The notes beneath the pieces are model-generated. The model worked only from the letters and a program-made list of their open reading frames with translations. It did no database searches and was not told where the DNA came from. From Blumeriella jaapii (Eukaryota > Ascomycota > Leotiomycetes > Helotiales > Drepanopezizaceae), in assembly GCA_009599575.1 (NCBI GenBank), contig VWND01000095.1, positions 310,001 through 374,000 on the forward strand: a DNA stretch of 64,000 nucleotides. The letters are read 5' to 3'. Each line of letters opens with the position of its first letter. The first letter of the stretch is position 1. This document shows, piece by piece, positions 55,111 through 64,000 of the stretch. The position numbers were made by a program, and so were the translations under genes.

Positions 55111-55840
55111 AATTTTTACAAACGCTTTATAGCCGGCTACAGCCGCATTTGCCGCCCTTTCATTGCTTTCACAAGCAAAAACGTTCCCTTCGTATTCGAA
55201 AACAAAAAAACGCATAAAAAGCATTGCGCAAAACCCTGCTAAATGCTTCCATTTTATACTATTACGACCCTTATAAGCAAACGCGCTTAGAAACCGACTT
55301 TTTTAATAAAATAATAATTAGCGTATTATCGCAATTGCAAAAAAATGATTTTTATTATTCGGTCGGTTTTTTTTTCAAAATTATAATCGACGCCGAATTT
55401 AATTATCCGATTTACGACAAAAAGCTTTTCGCTATTTTTCGCTTTTTTAAAAATTATAAGCCGAAGCTGTTAAGCGCCCAAAAAAACGTATATATATATA
55501 CCGATTACCGCGTTTTAAAATATTTTATAATAATCAAAAACCTTTCGGCCTAATAAATCCGATAAGCCGAGTTTTTCGCCGATTTTCATTTTACAATTAT
55601 ATATCGGTCGAAAATTATTAATACGCTCGTTAATATTTTTTTTCGCAAAAACCAAAACATTTCCTTATTAAAAGCGCGATAGCGAACAGCTTAAAAACAA
55701 TAAATATTTCCAAACGATAAATTAAATTCCTAGATTTTAAAAAAAATAACTGTTAAAAGCATAGCTACGCTAACGCTTATAAAAATAGCGTCCGATAAGC
55801 GCGACAACGGCAGCATTTCCTCCGAAAACAAAAAAAATAA
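55111..55840 (+). pseudogene. pol: Ty3-b RNase H (copy E)
   Basis: NFLSFCNFYKRFIAGYSRIC and RPFIAFTSKNVPFVF lead into an open frame at 55224-55553: YYDPYKQTRLETDFFNKIII, FNYPIYDKKLFAIFRFFKNY and VYIYTDYRVLKYFIIIKNLS. The tether lies just after. The same region, reversed, is seen in F at 57842-58029. Confidence 0.85.
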
Positions 55841-57480
55841 TAAAAACGAAAAAAATAAAATGCTTATAAAAAAATCCGCAGACCCAATTTCCGTAATCGC
55901 GTACGATATGCATAATTATATAATCATAAACGACTTACTGCAAATCAACAAAAACTTTCCTTTTTTCGAAGCGTAATAAGTGCAAGCCCGCAATTATAAC
56001 TTTAATTATTAATTGCGACAAAACAAATTGTTTTTCCAAAGCAAATTAATAATGCTTTTAAAACCTTCCGAACTACGAACCTTTCTGATCCGATATATCT
56101 ACGAACAGCCTTGCGTAGCATACGCTAAAATAAAAAAAATAAAACTTTTAATCGGTCGCAAATACTATTAAAAAGCTATAAAAGCAAATATATAATAATA
56201 CGTCTCGAATTATCGTTGCATCCGAATAAAAACTAGGCGCGACAAAACCCCGGGCTTTTTAAAACCGTTATCCATATTTAACAAATTTTATTAATATTTA
56301 ACGATAAACTTTACGAAACTTTTATTAAACGAAAATAATTACGACTTCGCTTTCGTAATAATAAATCGCCTATTTAAAAAGCTTTTATTAATTTTTTACT
56401 ATAAAATTATCATAACGAAAAAACTAGCAGCTTTGTTTTTAATTTATTAAATACGCCATTTCGGCATGCCGAATTTAATTATTTCGGACCGAAAAGCTTA
56501 ATTTGTTTCGGTCTTCTGACAAAAACTTTGCCGCATATTAAAAACCAAAATCAAATTAACTATTACGTATAATTTTAATATCGATAAGCAAACCGAAATA
56601 ATAAACCAGTATATTAAGCAACGCCTCCGCTCCTTTTGCTTCTACTACCAAAACAATTAAAAACGCCTTTTACTTTTAATAAATATTATATAACTAATTT
56701 TACCGTACGAATCTTTCGGCAACGTTTCTCCTTTCCAAATTTTAAATAAATACAAGGCACGCATATTCTAAAACATAAACAACCCCCGTTCCCCTCGCTC
56801 GGCCATCGAAAAGCTTAACCGCGACGAAGCTTTGCATTTAGCCTTTCGAGCTAAAAAAATCGTAAAATACGCGCAATCGTTTATTACGCAATAACAAGCC
56901 AAAATAAAACGCTTCGCCAATTTATACAAACGACCAATAAATTGAAATATAAGCGACGAGGTATTAATAAATACCAAAAATTAAAAGCTCGACCGATTTT
57001 TCCGAAAACTTTTAAACAAATAATACGGCCCAATTAAAATCGTCGATAAAATAAAAAAGAATTGAAAGTTTGACCTTTCCGCAAACTAATCAATTCACTT
57101 AATTTTTTATTTATATTCGCTCCGAAAGCATATCAGCAACCTTTTACCTGGCCAACGCCGCCCCGAACCAGCCCCTATTTAACTATTTTCTAAATAAACG
57201 AAATAAAAGATCGAAAAAATAATAAGTTCGAAATTGTATAAAAAAGTATTGCAATACCAGGTCAATTAAAAAAGCGCTAATAAAAATCTCGAATAATACC
57301 CTTGTTCTGACGCTATAACGGCCCCCCATATCCTTCAAGCATTCCACCGATCGCACCCCACCGCCAAAAGCCTTCCACAAGCATTCCCCGCATAATTGCA
57401 AGCTTACAACGAAAGCAAAAAGGATTACACTGAATTAGAAAACGATAAACCCATGACTGCAACTGCGAGGACGCAGTTCT
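55841..57480 (+). pseudogene. pol: Ty3-b integrase with chromodomain (copy E)
   Basis: Core includes FVIINRLFKKLLLIFYYKII, IRHFGMPNLIISDRKA and DKQTEIINQYIKQRLR (triad Glu). Next come RSPRSAIEKLNRDEALHLAF, RAKKIVKYAQSFI and YGPIKIVDKI. The chromodomain follows as KIEKIISSKLYKKVLQYQVN and YPCSDAITAPHILQAFHRSH at about 57200-57360. The last 100 codons are nearly free of damage. Stops only at Gln/Trp positions. Confidence 0.87.
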
Positions 57481-57482
57481 TC

Positions 57483-57496
57483 GAAAAAAGAGATAA
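57483..57496 (+). other. Polypurine tract of Ty3-b copy E
   Basis: GAAAAAAGAGATAA immediately before the 3' LTR. Confidence 0.8.
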
Positions 57497-57733
57497 TATT
57501 ACGACCCTGGCCTGGCTAATAGTAATTGCCAATAGTATAGCTGCCAGTAGTATAGCTGCACCCTGGCCTGGCTAATAATAGTTGCCAATAATATAGCTGC
57601 CAATGGTATGGCTGCCAATAGTATAATTGCCAGTGGTATGAATGCTAATAGTATTGGATTAAGGTTTGGGCACGGACCACCTCGGCCACTAGGCCTCGCG
57701 CTAAGTCACGTGATCCACAAGCGCAACCCACTG

Positions 57734-57742
57734 TATATAAAG
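57734..57742 (+). promoter_or_regulatory. TATA element of the Ty3-b LTR promoter
   Basis: TATATAAAG, conserved in F (minus strand 49420-49412) and as TATATAAAA in the E 5' LTR. Located 20 bp downstream of the E-box-like palindrome, as expected for an LTR promoter. Confidence 0.5.
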
Positions 57743-57751
57743 TTCGCGACC

Positions 57752-57769
57752 CCGAGCATTCTAGCTCGG
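57752..57769 (+). other. Hairpin in the Ty3-b LTR transcript region
   Basis: CCGAGC and GCTCGG separated by 6 nt form a 6-bp stem just downstream of the TATA element. It is present in all three Ty3-b LTRs here and could act in RNA folding or 3'-end formation. Confidence 0.4.
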
Positions 57770-57841
57770 TGTCTTTCTTTCAATTTACATGCGTACCTTT
57801 TGGTCCATATCATCCCGATCACCCTCAAGCTAGCTGTAACA

Positions 57842-58029
57842 GTATTTTTACAAGCGCTAGCATGGTTATGCTTTTAACAGCTATTTTTTTTAAAATCTAA
57901 AGATTTAATTTATCGTTTAAAAATATCTGCTGTTTTTAAGCTGCTCGTTATCGCGTTTTTAATAAAAAAATATTTTGGTTTTTGCGAAAAAAAATATTAG
58001 CGAGCGTATTAATAATTTCCGACCGGTAT
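57842..58029 (-). pseudogene. pol: Ty3-b RNase H fragment (copy F)
   Basis: Reverse complement aligns with E at about 55590-55775: the segment containing 'ataatattttttttcgcaa' and 'taactgttaaaagcat'. It continues F across the E insertion and ends at the B LTR. Confidence 0.82.
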
Positions 58030-58328
58030 TGTGACGATTCACTCTGTTGCCACCTCTCGTGTCACCCCAGCAACTACGTATAGCTGCAAGCTCCCCAGCA
58101 ACTACGTATAACTGCAAGCTCCCTGGTCTTCTGGTGGGTCTCCCTATCAACTATAAAAACTATCATATATATAAAACTCTCTTTCCTTAGCAACTTCTGT
58201 TTTTTGCAATTGTTGATTCTAAATAAATATTTTTGTTATTACAAAACCAAAAGCTCGTTTTTTATACTATATGAACACGGCGACCAATTAACTGATCTCC
58301 CAGCCTTTCGATTGATTAAATCGTTATA
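58030..58328 (+). repeat. 5' LTR of Ty3-a copy B (299 bp)
   Basis: Starts TGTGACGATTC and ends AATCGTTATA. Two adjacent 28-bp CCAGCAACTACGTATA-type units at about 58067-58122; TATATATAAA near 58164. Confidence 0.93.
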
Positions 58329-58800
58329 TTATTAATAACTCTTTTTTTACGCTGGCGACGGCGTAAACTATCTTTCCTTTCGAATTTCTTACGGGTTACA
58401 CCAAAATGATCGACCGGTCGTAAAAAGGCTTATTTCCGCATTTCGCGAAGGATAGCATTTATTCAACGATCTCCTTCTCAGCAAAGCTTTTCAGCTTTTG
58501 CTACTACACCACAACCTCCCTCCTTTTAATCAGCGAAAAATCAGCCTCCTCCAGAAGCTTCTTCTTTTGAAAAACAGTCCTCCCCCCGAGGAAAAAAAAA
58601 CAAAAAAAAAGGCAAAGCGCCAACCATTTCGCCTGCCATCTTTTTCTTGCAGCCTAGCGCTGAAAGCATTTAATTGAAACTTTTGCAAAATCAACTAAAA
58701 AAAGCGCAAAAGCGTAAACGACAACTTCTGGAAACTATACGACTGCAACAAACTTTTTAATCAGAGCGTTTAATAAAATTCATCGAACGTGCTTCTGCCA
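58329..58800 (+). other. Ty3-a 5' leader of copy B
   Basis: Leader with the CGACCGGTCG palindrome (about 58409) and a purine-rich stretch (58593-58613). The first bases after the LTR are TTATTAATAACTC; no TGG-type tRNA primer site. Confidence 0.5.
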
Positions 58801-59845
58801 GTCGCAAATCTGCTGCTTTTTTTCGCAACGTTTTATTTCAACTAATAAACGTTGCAAATCAACCTTCACGCTTTTCGCGAACTTTTTTTAAATCTCTTTA
58901 TAACGGCCAAAACCTTAGCGCGCTTTTTAAACGCTATGATTCCCATTTATTTGCTGACTTTCGATTAACTCGTATAAAACGCGTTCCGAATCTTAAATTT
59001 AAATTAAATAATGGTGAAAATTATAAAACACGCCATTAAGAAACTAAAGTTTTCGACAATTTCGAACTTTACCACGATTATTTCGCTAGCGATCGATTTC
59101 GCAAAAATTATATATTCGATCAGACCGAAAGCGTGGCAAAAAAGTTTCTGACCCCGCGTATCTTAAACCGCTTCGATCTTATATTTTCCGAAAAATTAAT
59201 TAAAAAGGTCGCCGATTTCCTGACCGATTTTTCCGACGTTTAAAAGGCCGAAAACGAATTTAAAATACTTGCAATAAATACGCACGACGATTTTTAGCGA
59301 TTTTATCTGCGATTTTTCATTTTCGCAGCGAACGCTTAAATACGAACTAATAAACAGCTTCGAAACGCTTTTCGCGACAAAATACTAAAGCGTTTACGAG
59401 AAAAGCTGCATTTGGAATAAGCGCGTACAACGATTTTTAAAGATTGGCTCACCGCCGTCCGTTAAAAAAAACAAAATCAATTGGCTAAACGAATTTTATA
59501 CGCGAATCGCTTTTTAACCAAGTTTATTATTTATTAAAATGATAGGTTTTCAACCAAAGCGTACTACGAATTAAATCGTACGTACGAAAATCGTTTAAAT
59601 GCTCCACAGGCTTTTTTTCAGCCCTTTGTTTTTTCTCCTCCTCCACGCCAAAACGCCCCTTCTGGCGTTTTTCCTTTTCGATCGGACCAACGACAACGCT
59701 CGTCTTTTATTCTATATCAGAAAATTCAAAAAAGCCAATCTGCAAAACCTTTTACGAGCCGATCTTCGGTTCCATTCAAAAGCTTTTTCAGGCTGGTAAA
59801 TATAAACGAAATCGAACCGGCCGAAGATTCGCCCTCCGATAATAA
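58801..59845 (+). pseudogene. gag: Ty3-a gag (copy B)
   Basis: The best gag copy of the family: long open blocks such as FRNVLFQLINVANQPSRFSR, FADFRLTRIKRVPNLKFKLN, FDNFELYHDYFASDRFRKNY, SVAKKFLTPRILNRFDLIFS, HDDF-stop-RFYLRFFIFAANA and the C-terminal RQNAPSGVFPFRSDQRQRSS. Stops fit Gln/Trp changes. No CCHC zinc knuckle appears before the protease, which some Ty3 gags also lack. Confidence 0.78.
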
Positions 59846-59971
59846 TAATAAAAACGAAAACCTTTTTTTAAACGACTTTTAAAATATATATAAAAAAATT
59901 AAAAGCTTTTCCGCTAATCGAAAAAACGCCCAGGCCTAAGTAAAACTTTTTTTTTAGGCGTATTACGCGAT

Positions 59972-60154
59972 ATGCGTTATTTTAACGTTCGAAAGCTTTT
60001 TAATAACGATTTATTAATAATTTCCGTTATATTTATTAAAAATAGCCTTTCGTATAAAATGAAAACGCTCGCCGATTTTAAAGCGAACGGTTATGCGTTA
60101 ATCGATTCGGCGCTGATCAAATCCTTTTTTTTTTTTTTAAAACCTTTGATTTAA
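59972..60154 (+). pseudogene. pro: Ty3-a aspartic protease remnant (copy B)
   Basis: MRYFNVRKLFNNDLLIISVI then KTLADFKANGYALIDSALIK; DFKA at the active site as in copy C. Confidence 0.68.
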
Positions 60155-60541
60155 TTTTTTCCGGCTTTTTTTTTTGTAAAAAAATATAATAAAACTCGTG
60201 GCCATTTAATTATATATTTTACGCTTTTCAATTTTATTATTAACAATCGAATACAATCGTTTATTTTTTTTTTGATTACTAACTTCGGAAATCATAATAT
60301 AATTTTAAAAAAAGCTTGGTTGGCCGAATATTAAGTTTTATTAAACTGTAATAAACGCAAGCTTTATTGGCCGAAGTTTTACCCTCTTACAGCCTTTTAC
60401 GTTCGTTATATTAAAATCTTTTATTTGCACCTTCGAAAAATTCAATTTCGCTATTAAAACGACGCTGTAAAACGTAACAAAAACTTTAACCAATTATAAC
60501 AGACCTACGACGCTATGCGAAACGCGAAAAGGTCGAATTTC

Positions 60542-60574
60542 ACTCGCGGTGCCAATTTCGATAGCGACGCTAGT
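60542..60574 (+). repeat. 33-bp near-palindromic motif, copy in Ty3-a B
   Basis: ACTCGCGGTGC left end, GACGCTAGT right end; same spot between protease and RT as in copies A, C and D. Confidence 0.68.
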
Positions 60575-60627
60575 AGGATAATACAAAAAATTATATCATT
60601 TTCCTAAGCTGCCGATTTTTTTTTTAT

Positions 60628-60658
<31 letters not shown>

Positions 60659-60891
60659 CGTTAAAACAGCTTTCTCGTTCTACGAAAAACAGTTATATTA
60701 AAAACCGAAAAAAAGCTTTCGCCGCGATAGCCTTTCAGCTTAATATAATCGATAGTTTAAACAAGCCATTTTCTGAACTTTTTAAACGATTAATTCGAAA
60801 ACGAGTCCCTTAACCTACTGCTTATCCAATTTCTATCTGCCAAATCATTGCATACGCTTTTAAACTGATTTTCAGAAAAAAAGCAGTTAAA

Positions 60892-61990
60892 ATGTTTTCA
60901 ATCTTTTTGTACGAAATCGATAAAATATTAAACGATTTTACGTATAACATTTTTTTTAAAACCCAATCTTACAGTTTTTTCGAACGTTTCAGAACTAATA
61001 AAATATCGATTTCGACCCTTTCAACCAGCTTAACAGAGCTAATTTCGAATAAACCTTTTTTCGAATCTTTTTCCCCGGAATATAAAAACCTCGAACACGT
61101 GTTTTTTAAAACCGCCAGTAACGAGCTAGTTTTTCACCGGCCTTACGACTATAAGATCGAGCTTATTATAAATAAAAAAAAGCTGAAATACACTTTTTTG
61201 TACAAAATATCGATTCTAAAGCTCGAGATTATCAAAATTTATTTGTAAAATAATTTTAATAAAAGCTTTATCGAATCTTCCACCGCTTTTTTCGCTGTTT
61301 TAATGCTTTTCGCCAAAAAACCCGACGGTTTATTACGTTTTTATATCGATTATCGAGCTTTTAATAATATTATTCGTAAAAATCGCTACCCCTTCCCTTT
61401 TATCGATAAAACTTTTATTTGTTTTTCGGAAGCGCGAATCTTTACGAAGTTCGATATTCGTTAAGCTTTTCATAGAATTCGAATGGACCCCGCCAGTAAA
61501 AAACTGACGACGTTTCGTACGCGTTACGGCGCTTATAAATACAAAGTGCTATTTTTTGGTTTTATTAATAAATTCGCAATTTATCAACGTTATATAAACG
61601 ACGTTTTTTTCGATTATTTAAACGATTTTTATATTATATATTTGAATAATATTTTTATTTATTCGTCCGACTTTTTGAAACACGTTATACACGTTCGCAA
61701 AATGCTTCAAAAGCTCGCTGACGCTGAATTACAGGCCGATATTCGGAAATCTGAATTCAACGTTATTCGGACCCGTTACTTAGGTTTTATTATTTTAATT
61801 AAAAGCTTAGAAATAAACTCAGAAAAAGTCTTCGTAATCGTTCACTAAAAGTCTTCTATTATTGTAAAAAGTGTATAAAGCTTTTTTGGTTTTTGTAACT
61901 TTTACCGACGTTTTATTAAAAATTACGATATAATTATAAAGCTTTTAATTTATTTAACCAAGGTTAACGTTTTTAATTTCATTTTTAAAT
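60892..61990 (+). pseudogene. pol: Ty3-a reverse transcriptase (copy B)
   Basis: Open at 60892-61248 (FLYEIDKILNDFTYNIFFK, EYKNLEHVFFKTASNELVFH) and 61483-61848 (MDPASKKLTTFRTRYGAYKY, YLNNIFIYSSDFLKHVIHVR, KSEFNVIRTRYLGFIIL). Y-x-D-D reads YLNN at 61639-61650. Stops near 61245 and 61462 break the frame. Confidence 0.91.
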
Positions 61991-62455
61991 ATCAGAAAAG
62001 TTTCGACCTTTTTATACTAGCTTTTATTACTGCACCAGTTCTATAATATTATAGGCAAAACCTTTTTTGTATATTAAAAACTAACGCTTTCGACGGCGTA
62101 ATAGCTTTTATGCTTTCGTAATTTTATAGCGACGACTGGCTTCTAATCGCTTATTTCAGCAAAACTATAACTTTCGCAAAGCTAAATTACGTCGTATACG
62201 ATAAAGAAATGCTCGTAATCGTAAGATTTCTAGGCAATTTTCGTATTAAATTGGCTGGCTTAATTTATTAGATTAAAATAATTATTAATTACAAAGCTTT
62301 AGAATATTTTATGATTTTTAAACTTTTAAACGCTCGATAAATACGTTGGGCCGAGCTTCTCGCCGATTACAACTTTTTTATTACGTACAAATCAAATAAA
62401 CACAATTCTCTGACTGACGTATTAACACGTCGTACGAGCGAATTCGATCGCTAAA
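61991..62455 (+). pseudogene. pol: Ty3-a RNase H (copy B)
   Basis: FDGVIAFMLS (62089 on), LIAYFSKTITFAKLNYVVYD, KEMLVIVRFLGNFRIK, and the tether AELLADYNFFITYKSNKHNS near 62350-62410. Confidence 0.8.
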
Positions 62456-64000
62456 ACTTTTTTAAACGCACCCAGCGCCTGCAAATTCTTTTTCGAACAA
62501 ATCAAATCGATTACCGCCTTTTGACTAAAAAACTTCGACCTTCTACGGCTTTCGAAACAGCTGTTTTTATCGTTGAAATAGCTGATTTTTTTTTCGTATT
62601 CCGTGTCGTTAACCAGCTTTTTTACGCTAATCGTACAGCCAGCAGCCTGATAGCCTTCCGAAAAGAAACTGTACGAAACGCTACGAAAAAAAACGACGAC
62701 AACAACATTCCGTTTTCGTATATACTTAAACGCGATCTGCTATTATATTACGGTCGCCTAATAATACCAAACGTCGACCATTTTCGTTTGGCTTTTATAC
62801 GAAAAGTACACGACCAAATTTCCACCGCTTATTTCAGCGCTCGCAAAACTACGCAATTATTTTCGGACTAATACTATTGGCGAGGTATAACAGCTTTCGT
62901 AAAACAATACTATCGCAATTATTACGCTTATCGAAAAAGTTTTATTTTAAAAAATAAGCGCTCCGGCCTTTTTCAGTTTTTTTTTGTTCCTGACCACTTT
63001 TGGAAGCACGTTATAATAAACTTTTGCAGCTTTAACAAAAACAAACACGGTTACGATAACGTATTCGTAATAATAAATCGCTTTTTTAAACAAGCTATTT
63101 CGATTTTTTGCTATAAAAATATCGACGCTCGAAGCTTCGCCAAATTGTATATATTTTATATGTATAAGTATTTTGGCCCTTTAAAAAGTATTATTAACGA
63201 TCGTGGCCCTTAATATTAATTTACCTTCTGGTCTGAATTAAACAAAATATTCGATACGCAACTAAAGCTTTCGACAGCCGCTTATTCTAAAACCGACGGT
63301 CAGACCGAAATTTATAACTAATACCTGCAAAAACGCTTTCGACCTTTCGTAAATTTTTATTAAAACGATTAAAGCGAATTTCTTTTAATAATAGATTTCG
63401 CTTAAATAATTTTTTTTTACGAAAATCTAAATAGCCTTTCACTTTTTAAAATTGTACACGATTATATTCCTTATATTAATTAGAACTGGAAGCTCGATAT
63501 TTCCTTTTCTCTCAACCTTTTACACAAGCTAAACGCAGACGAAGCTCGTGCGTACGCTCGCCGCCACTACGACGCTTGAAACTTCGTCAAATCGTATTTT
63601 TAACAAATCTACGATAAAATAAAAAAAAATGCGAATAGGTCTCGCCGCGCGAACGATTTTAACGTTGACGACTACGTATAGCTCGATATACGCCCATTTC
63701 CGACCTTCCGGCCCTTCCGCAAGCTCGACAACCTTATAAACGGCCCTTTTAAAATTATAGCCAAAATTTTCGATAACGCTTTTAAGCTAGACTTTTTTAA
63801 TATTATAAACGTATATTCAGTTTTTCATACTAGTCGACTGCGTAAAGCAGCTAACGACGCGCTTTCAGGTCAGGTTAACCCAGCCTCTAAACTTATTAAT
63901 ATAATTAATAAGCTTAAATACGAAATCGAAAAATTAATCGCTTGTCGAATGCAACGGAAAACCTTTTAGTACAAAGCTTTTTAAATAGGCTTAAATAAAA
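62456..64000 (+). pseudogene. pol: Ty3-a integrase (copy B, cut by window end)
   Basis: Open at 62521-62871: STAFETAVFIVEIADFFF, RDLLLYYGRLIIPNVDHFRL and VHDQISTAYFSARKTTQLFS. Here the first zinc-finger His is kept, the second is Tyr, and YRNYYAYRKS shows both Cys as Tyr. The core VFVIINRFFKQA and KTDGQTEIYN follow, the latter with the triad Glu. The window ends in the chromodomain-like tail (KLKYEIEKLIACRMQRK near 63912-63962). Confidence 0.88.

Larger units (their letters stand above)
51262..57841 (+). mobile_element. Ty3-b copy E, full-length, inserted in copy F
   Basis: Plus-strand element of 6580 bp with two 345-bp LTRs and a perfect 5-bp duplication GTATT (51257-51261, 57842-57846). 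Gag and most of pol stay in one frame for long stretches, interrupted almost only by TAA/TAG at Gln/Trp positions and with few indels, so it is a young copy silenced by RIP. Target is the same family in the opposite orientation. Confidence 0.94.
57497..57841 (+). repeat. 3' LTR of Ty3-b copy E (345 bp)
   Basis: Pairs with 51262-51606. Most differences in the minisatellite are G/A transitions (GTGG/ATAG type). Contains GTCACGTGAT (57705-57714), TATATAAAG (57734-57742) and the hairpin at 57752-57769. Confidence 0.93.
49310..58029 (-). mobile_element. Ty3-b copy F, split by E and cut by B
   Basis: Minus-strand Ty3/gypsy element whose 3' LTR is at 49310-49554. The body runs rightward to 51261, resumes at 57842 after E and is interrupted at 58030 by B, so the rest lies beyond the window. 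Segments 51240-51261 and 57842-58029 align, reversed, with one continuous region of E (about 55590-55790). That shows E entered F between RNase H and integrase. Confidence 0.9.
58030..64000 (+). mobile_element. Ty3-a copy B, right end outside window
   Basis: Plus-strand copy starting with a 299-bp LTR and running into the chromodomain-like tail at the window edge. It was inserted into F; the left flank is GGTAT, and the right flank is not visible. It is the least damaged Ty3-a copy in its 5' part, and keeps the gag N-terminus that copy A has lost. Confidence 0.92.

Noticed and set aside
1..64000. tRNA, rRNA, riboswitch or bacterial-type terminators
   Set aside because: No cloverleaf, rRNA block or prokaryotic signal seen; TTCGA-type boxes occur only in the TRIM minisatellite without a foldable T stem.

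Overview
This window appears to be one continuous block of transposable-element DNA from a filamentous ascomycete, the kind of AT-rich compartment made by repeat-induced point mutation (RIP). CpA/TpG dinucleotides are scarce in element interiors, TpA is abundant and CpG is retained. Coding frames are broken mainly by stops explainable as CAA to TAA or TGG to TAG/TAA. I found no host gene, rRNA, tRNA or CRISPR array. Every protein I can recognise is gag or pol of an LTR retrotransposon. Family names below are local labels.

Families. Ty3-a is a chromodomain-type Ty3/gypsy element with 268- or 299-bp LTRs; its copies are A 1-5387 (+), C 15125-21598 (-), D 29164-35584 (-) and B 58030-64000 (+). 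Ty3-b is a chromodomain Ty3/gypsy element with 245- or 345-bp LTRs; its copies are F, from 49310 (-), and E 51262-57841 (+). Ty3-c is a long Ty3/gypsy element, 8525-27703 (-). Ty3-d is a chromovirus, about 6535-37871 (-). Ty3-e is the pol half of a Ty3/gypsy element, about 37872-41340 (+). Copia-a is a Ty1/copia element, about 42400-48240 (+). Copia-b is the tail of a second copia, about 41350-41913 (-). There is also a short coding-free LTR element (TRIM-like), 9772-10992, and a solo LTR, 26859-27029.

Layout. The left half is a nest. Ty3-e is interrupted by Ty3-d. Ty3-d is split in its RNase H by Ty3-c (4-bp duplication TTAT) and in its protease by copy D (AGTAG). Ty3-c is split by copy C (AGCTT/GGCTT), by the TRIM (GCAAG) and by the solo LTR (CGTAA). 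Removing Ty3-c or D rejoins the Ty3-d reading frame, which confirms those junctions. The right half is a second nest. Minus-strand copy F of Ty3-b carries E, a plus-strand copy of its own family (GTATT duplication), and is cut again by copy B at 58030. F and B run off the window's right end and A off its left end.

Function. Nothing here looks able to move. Catalytic and zinc-binding residues are changed in most copies. The least mutated DNA is the LTRs, the TRIM and the solo LTR. Open questions are the 4-5 kb non-gag-pol region downstream of the Ty3-c integrase, a 33-bp near-palindromic motif found eight times in two families, the minisatellite inside the TRIM, and the unassigned stretches 5388-6534, 41914-42690 and 48241-49309.
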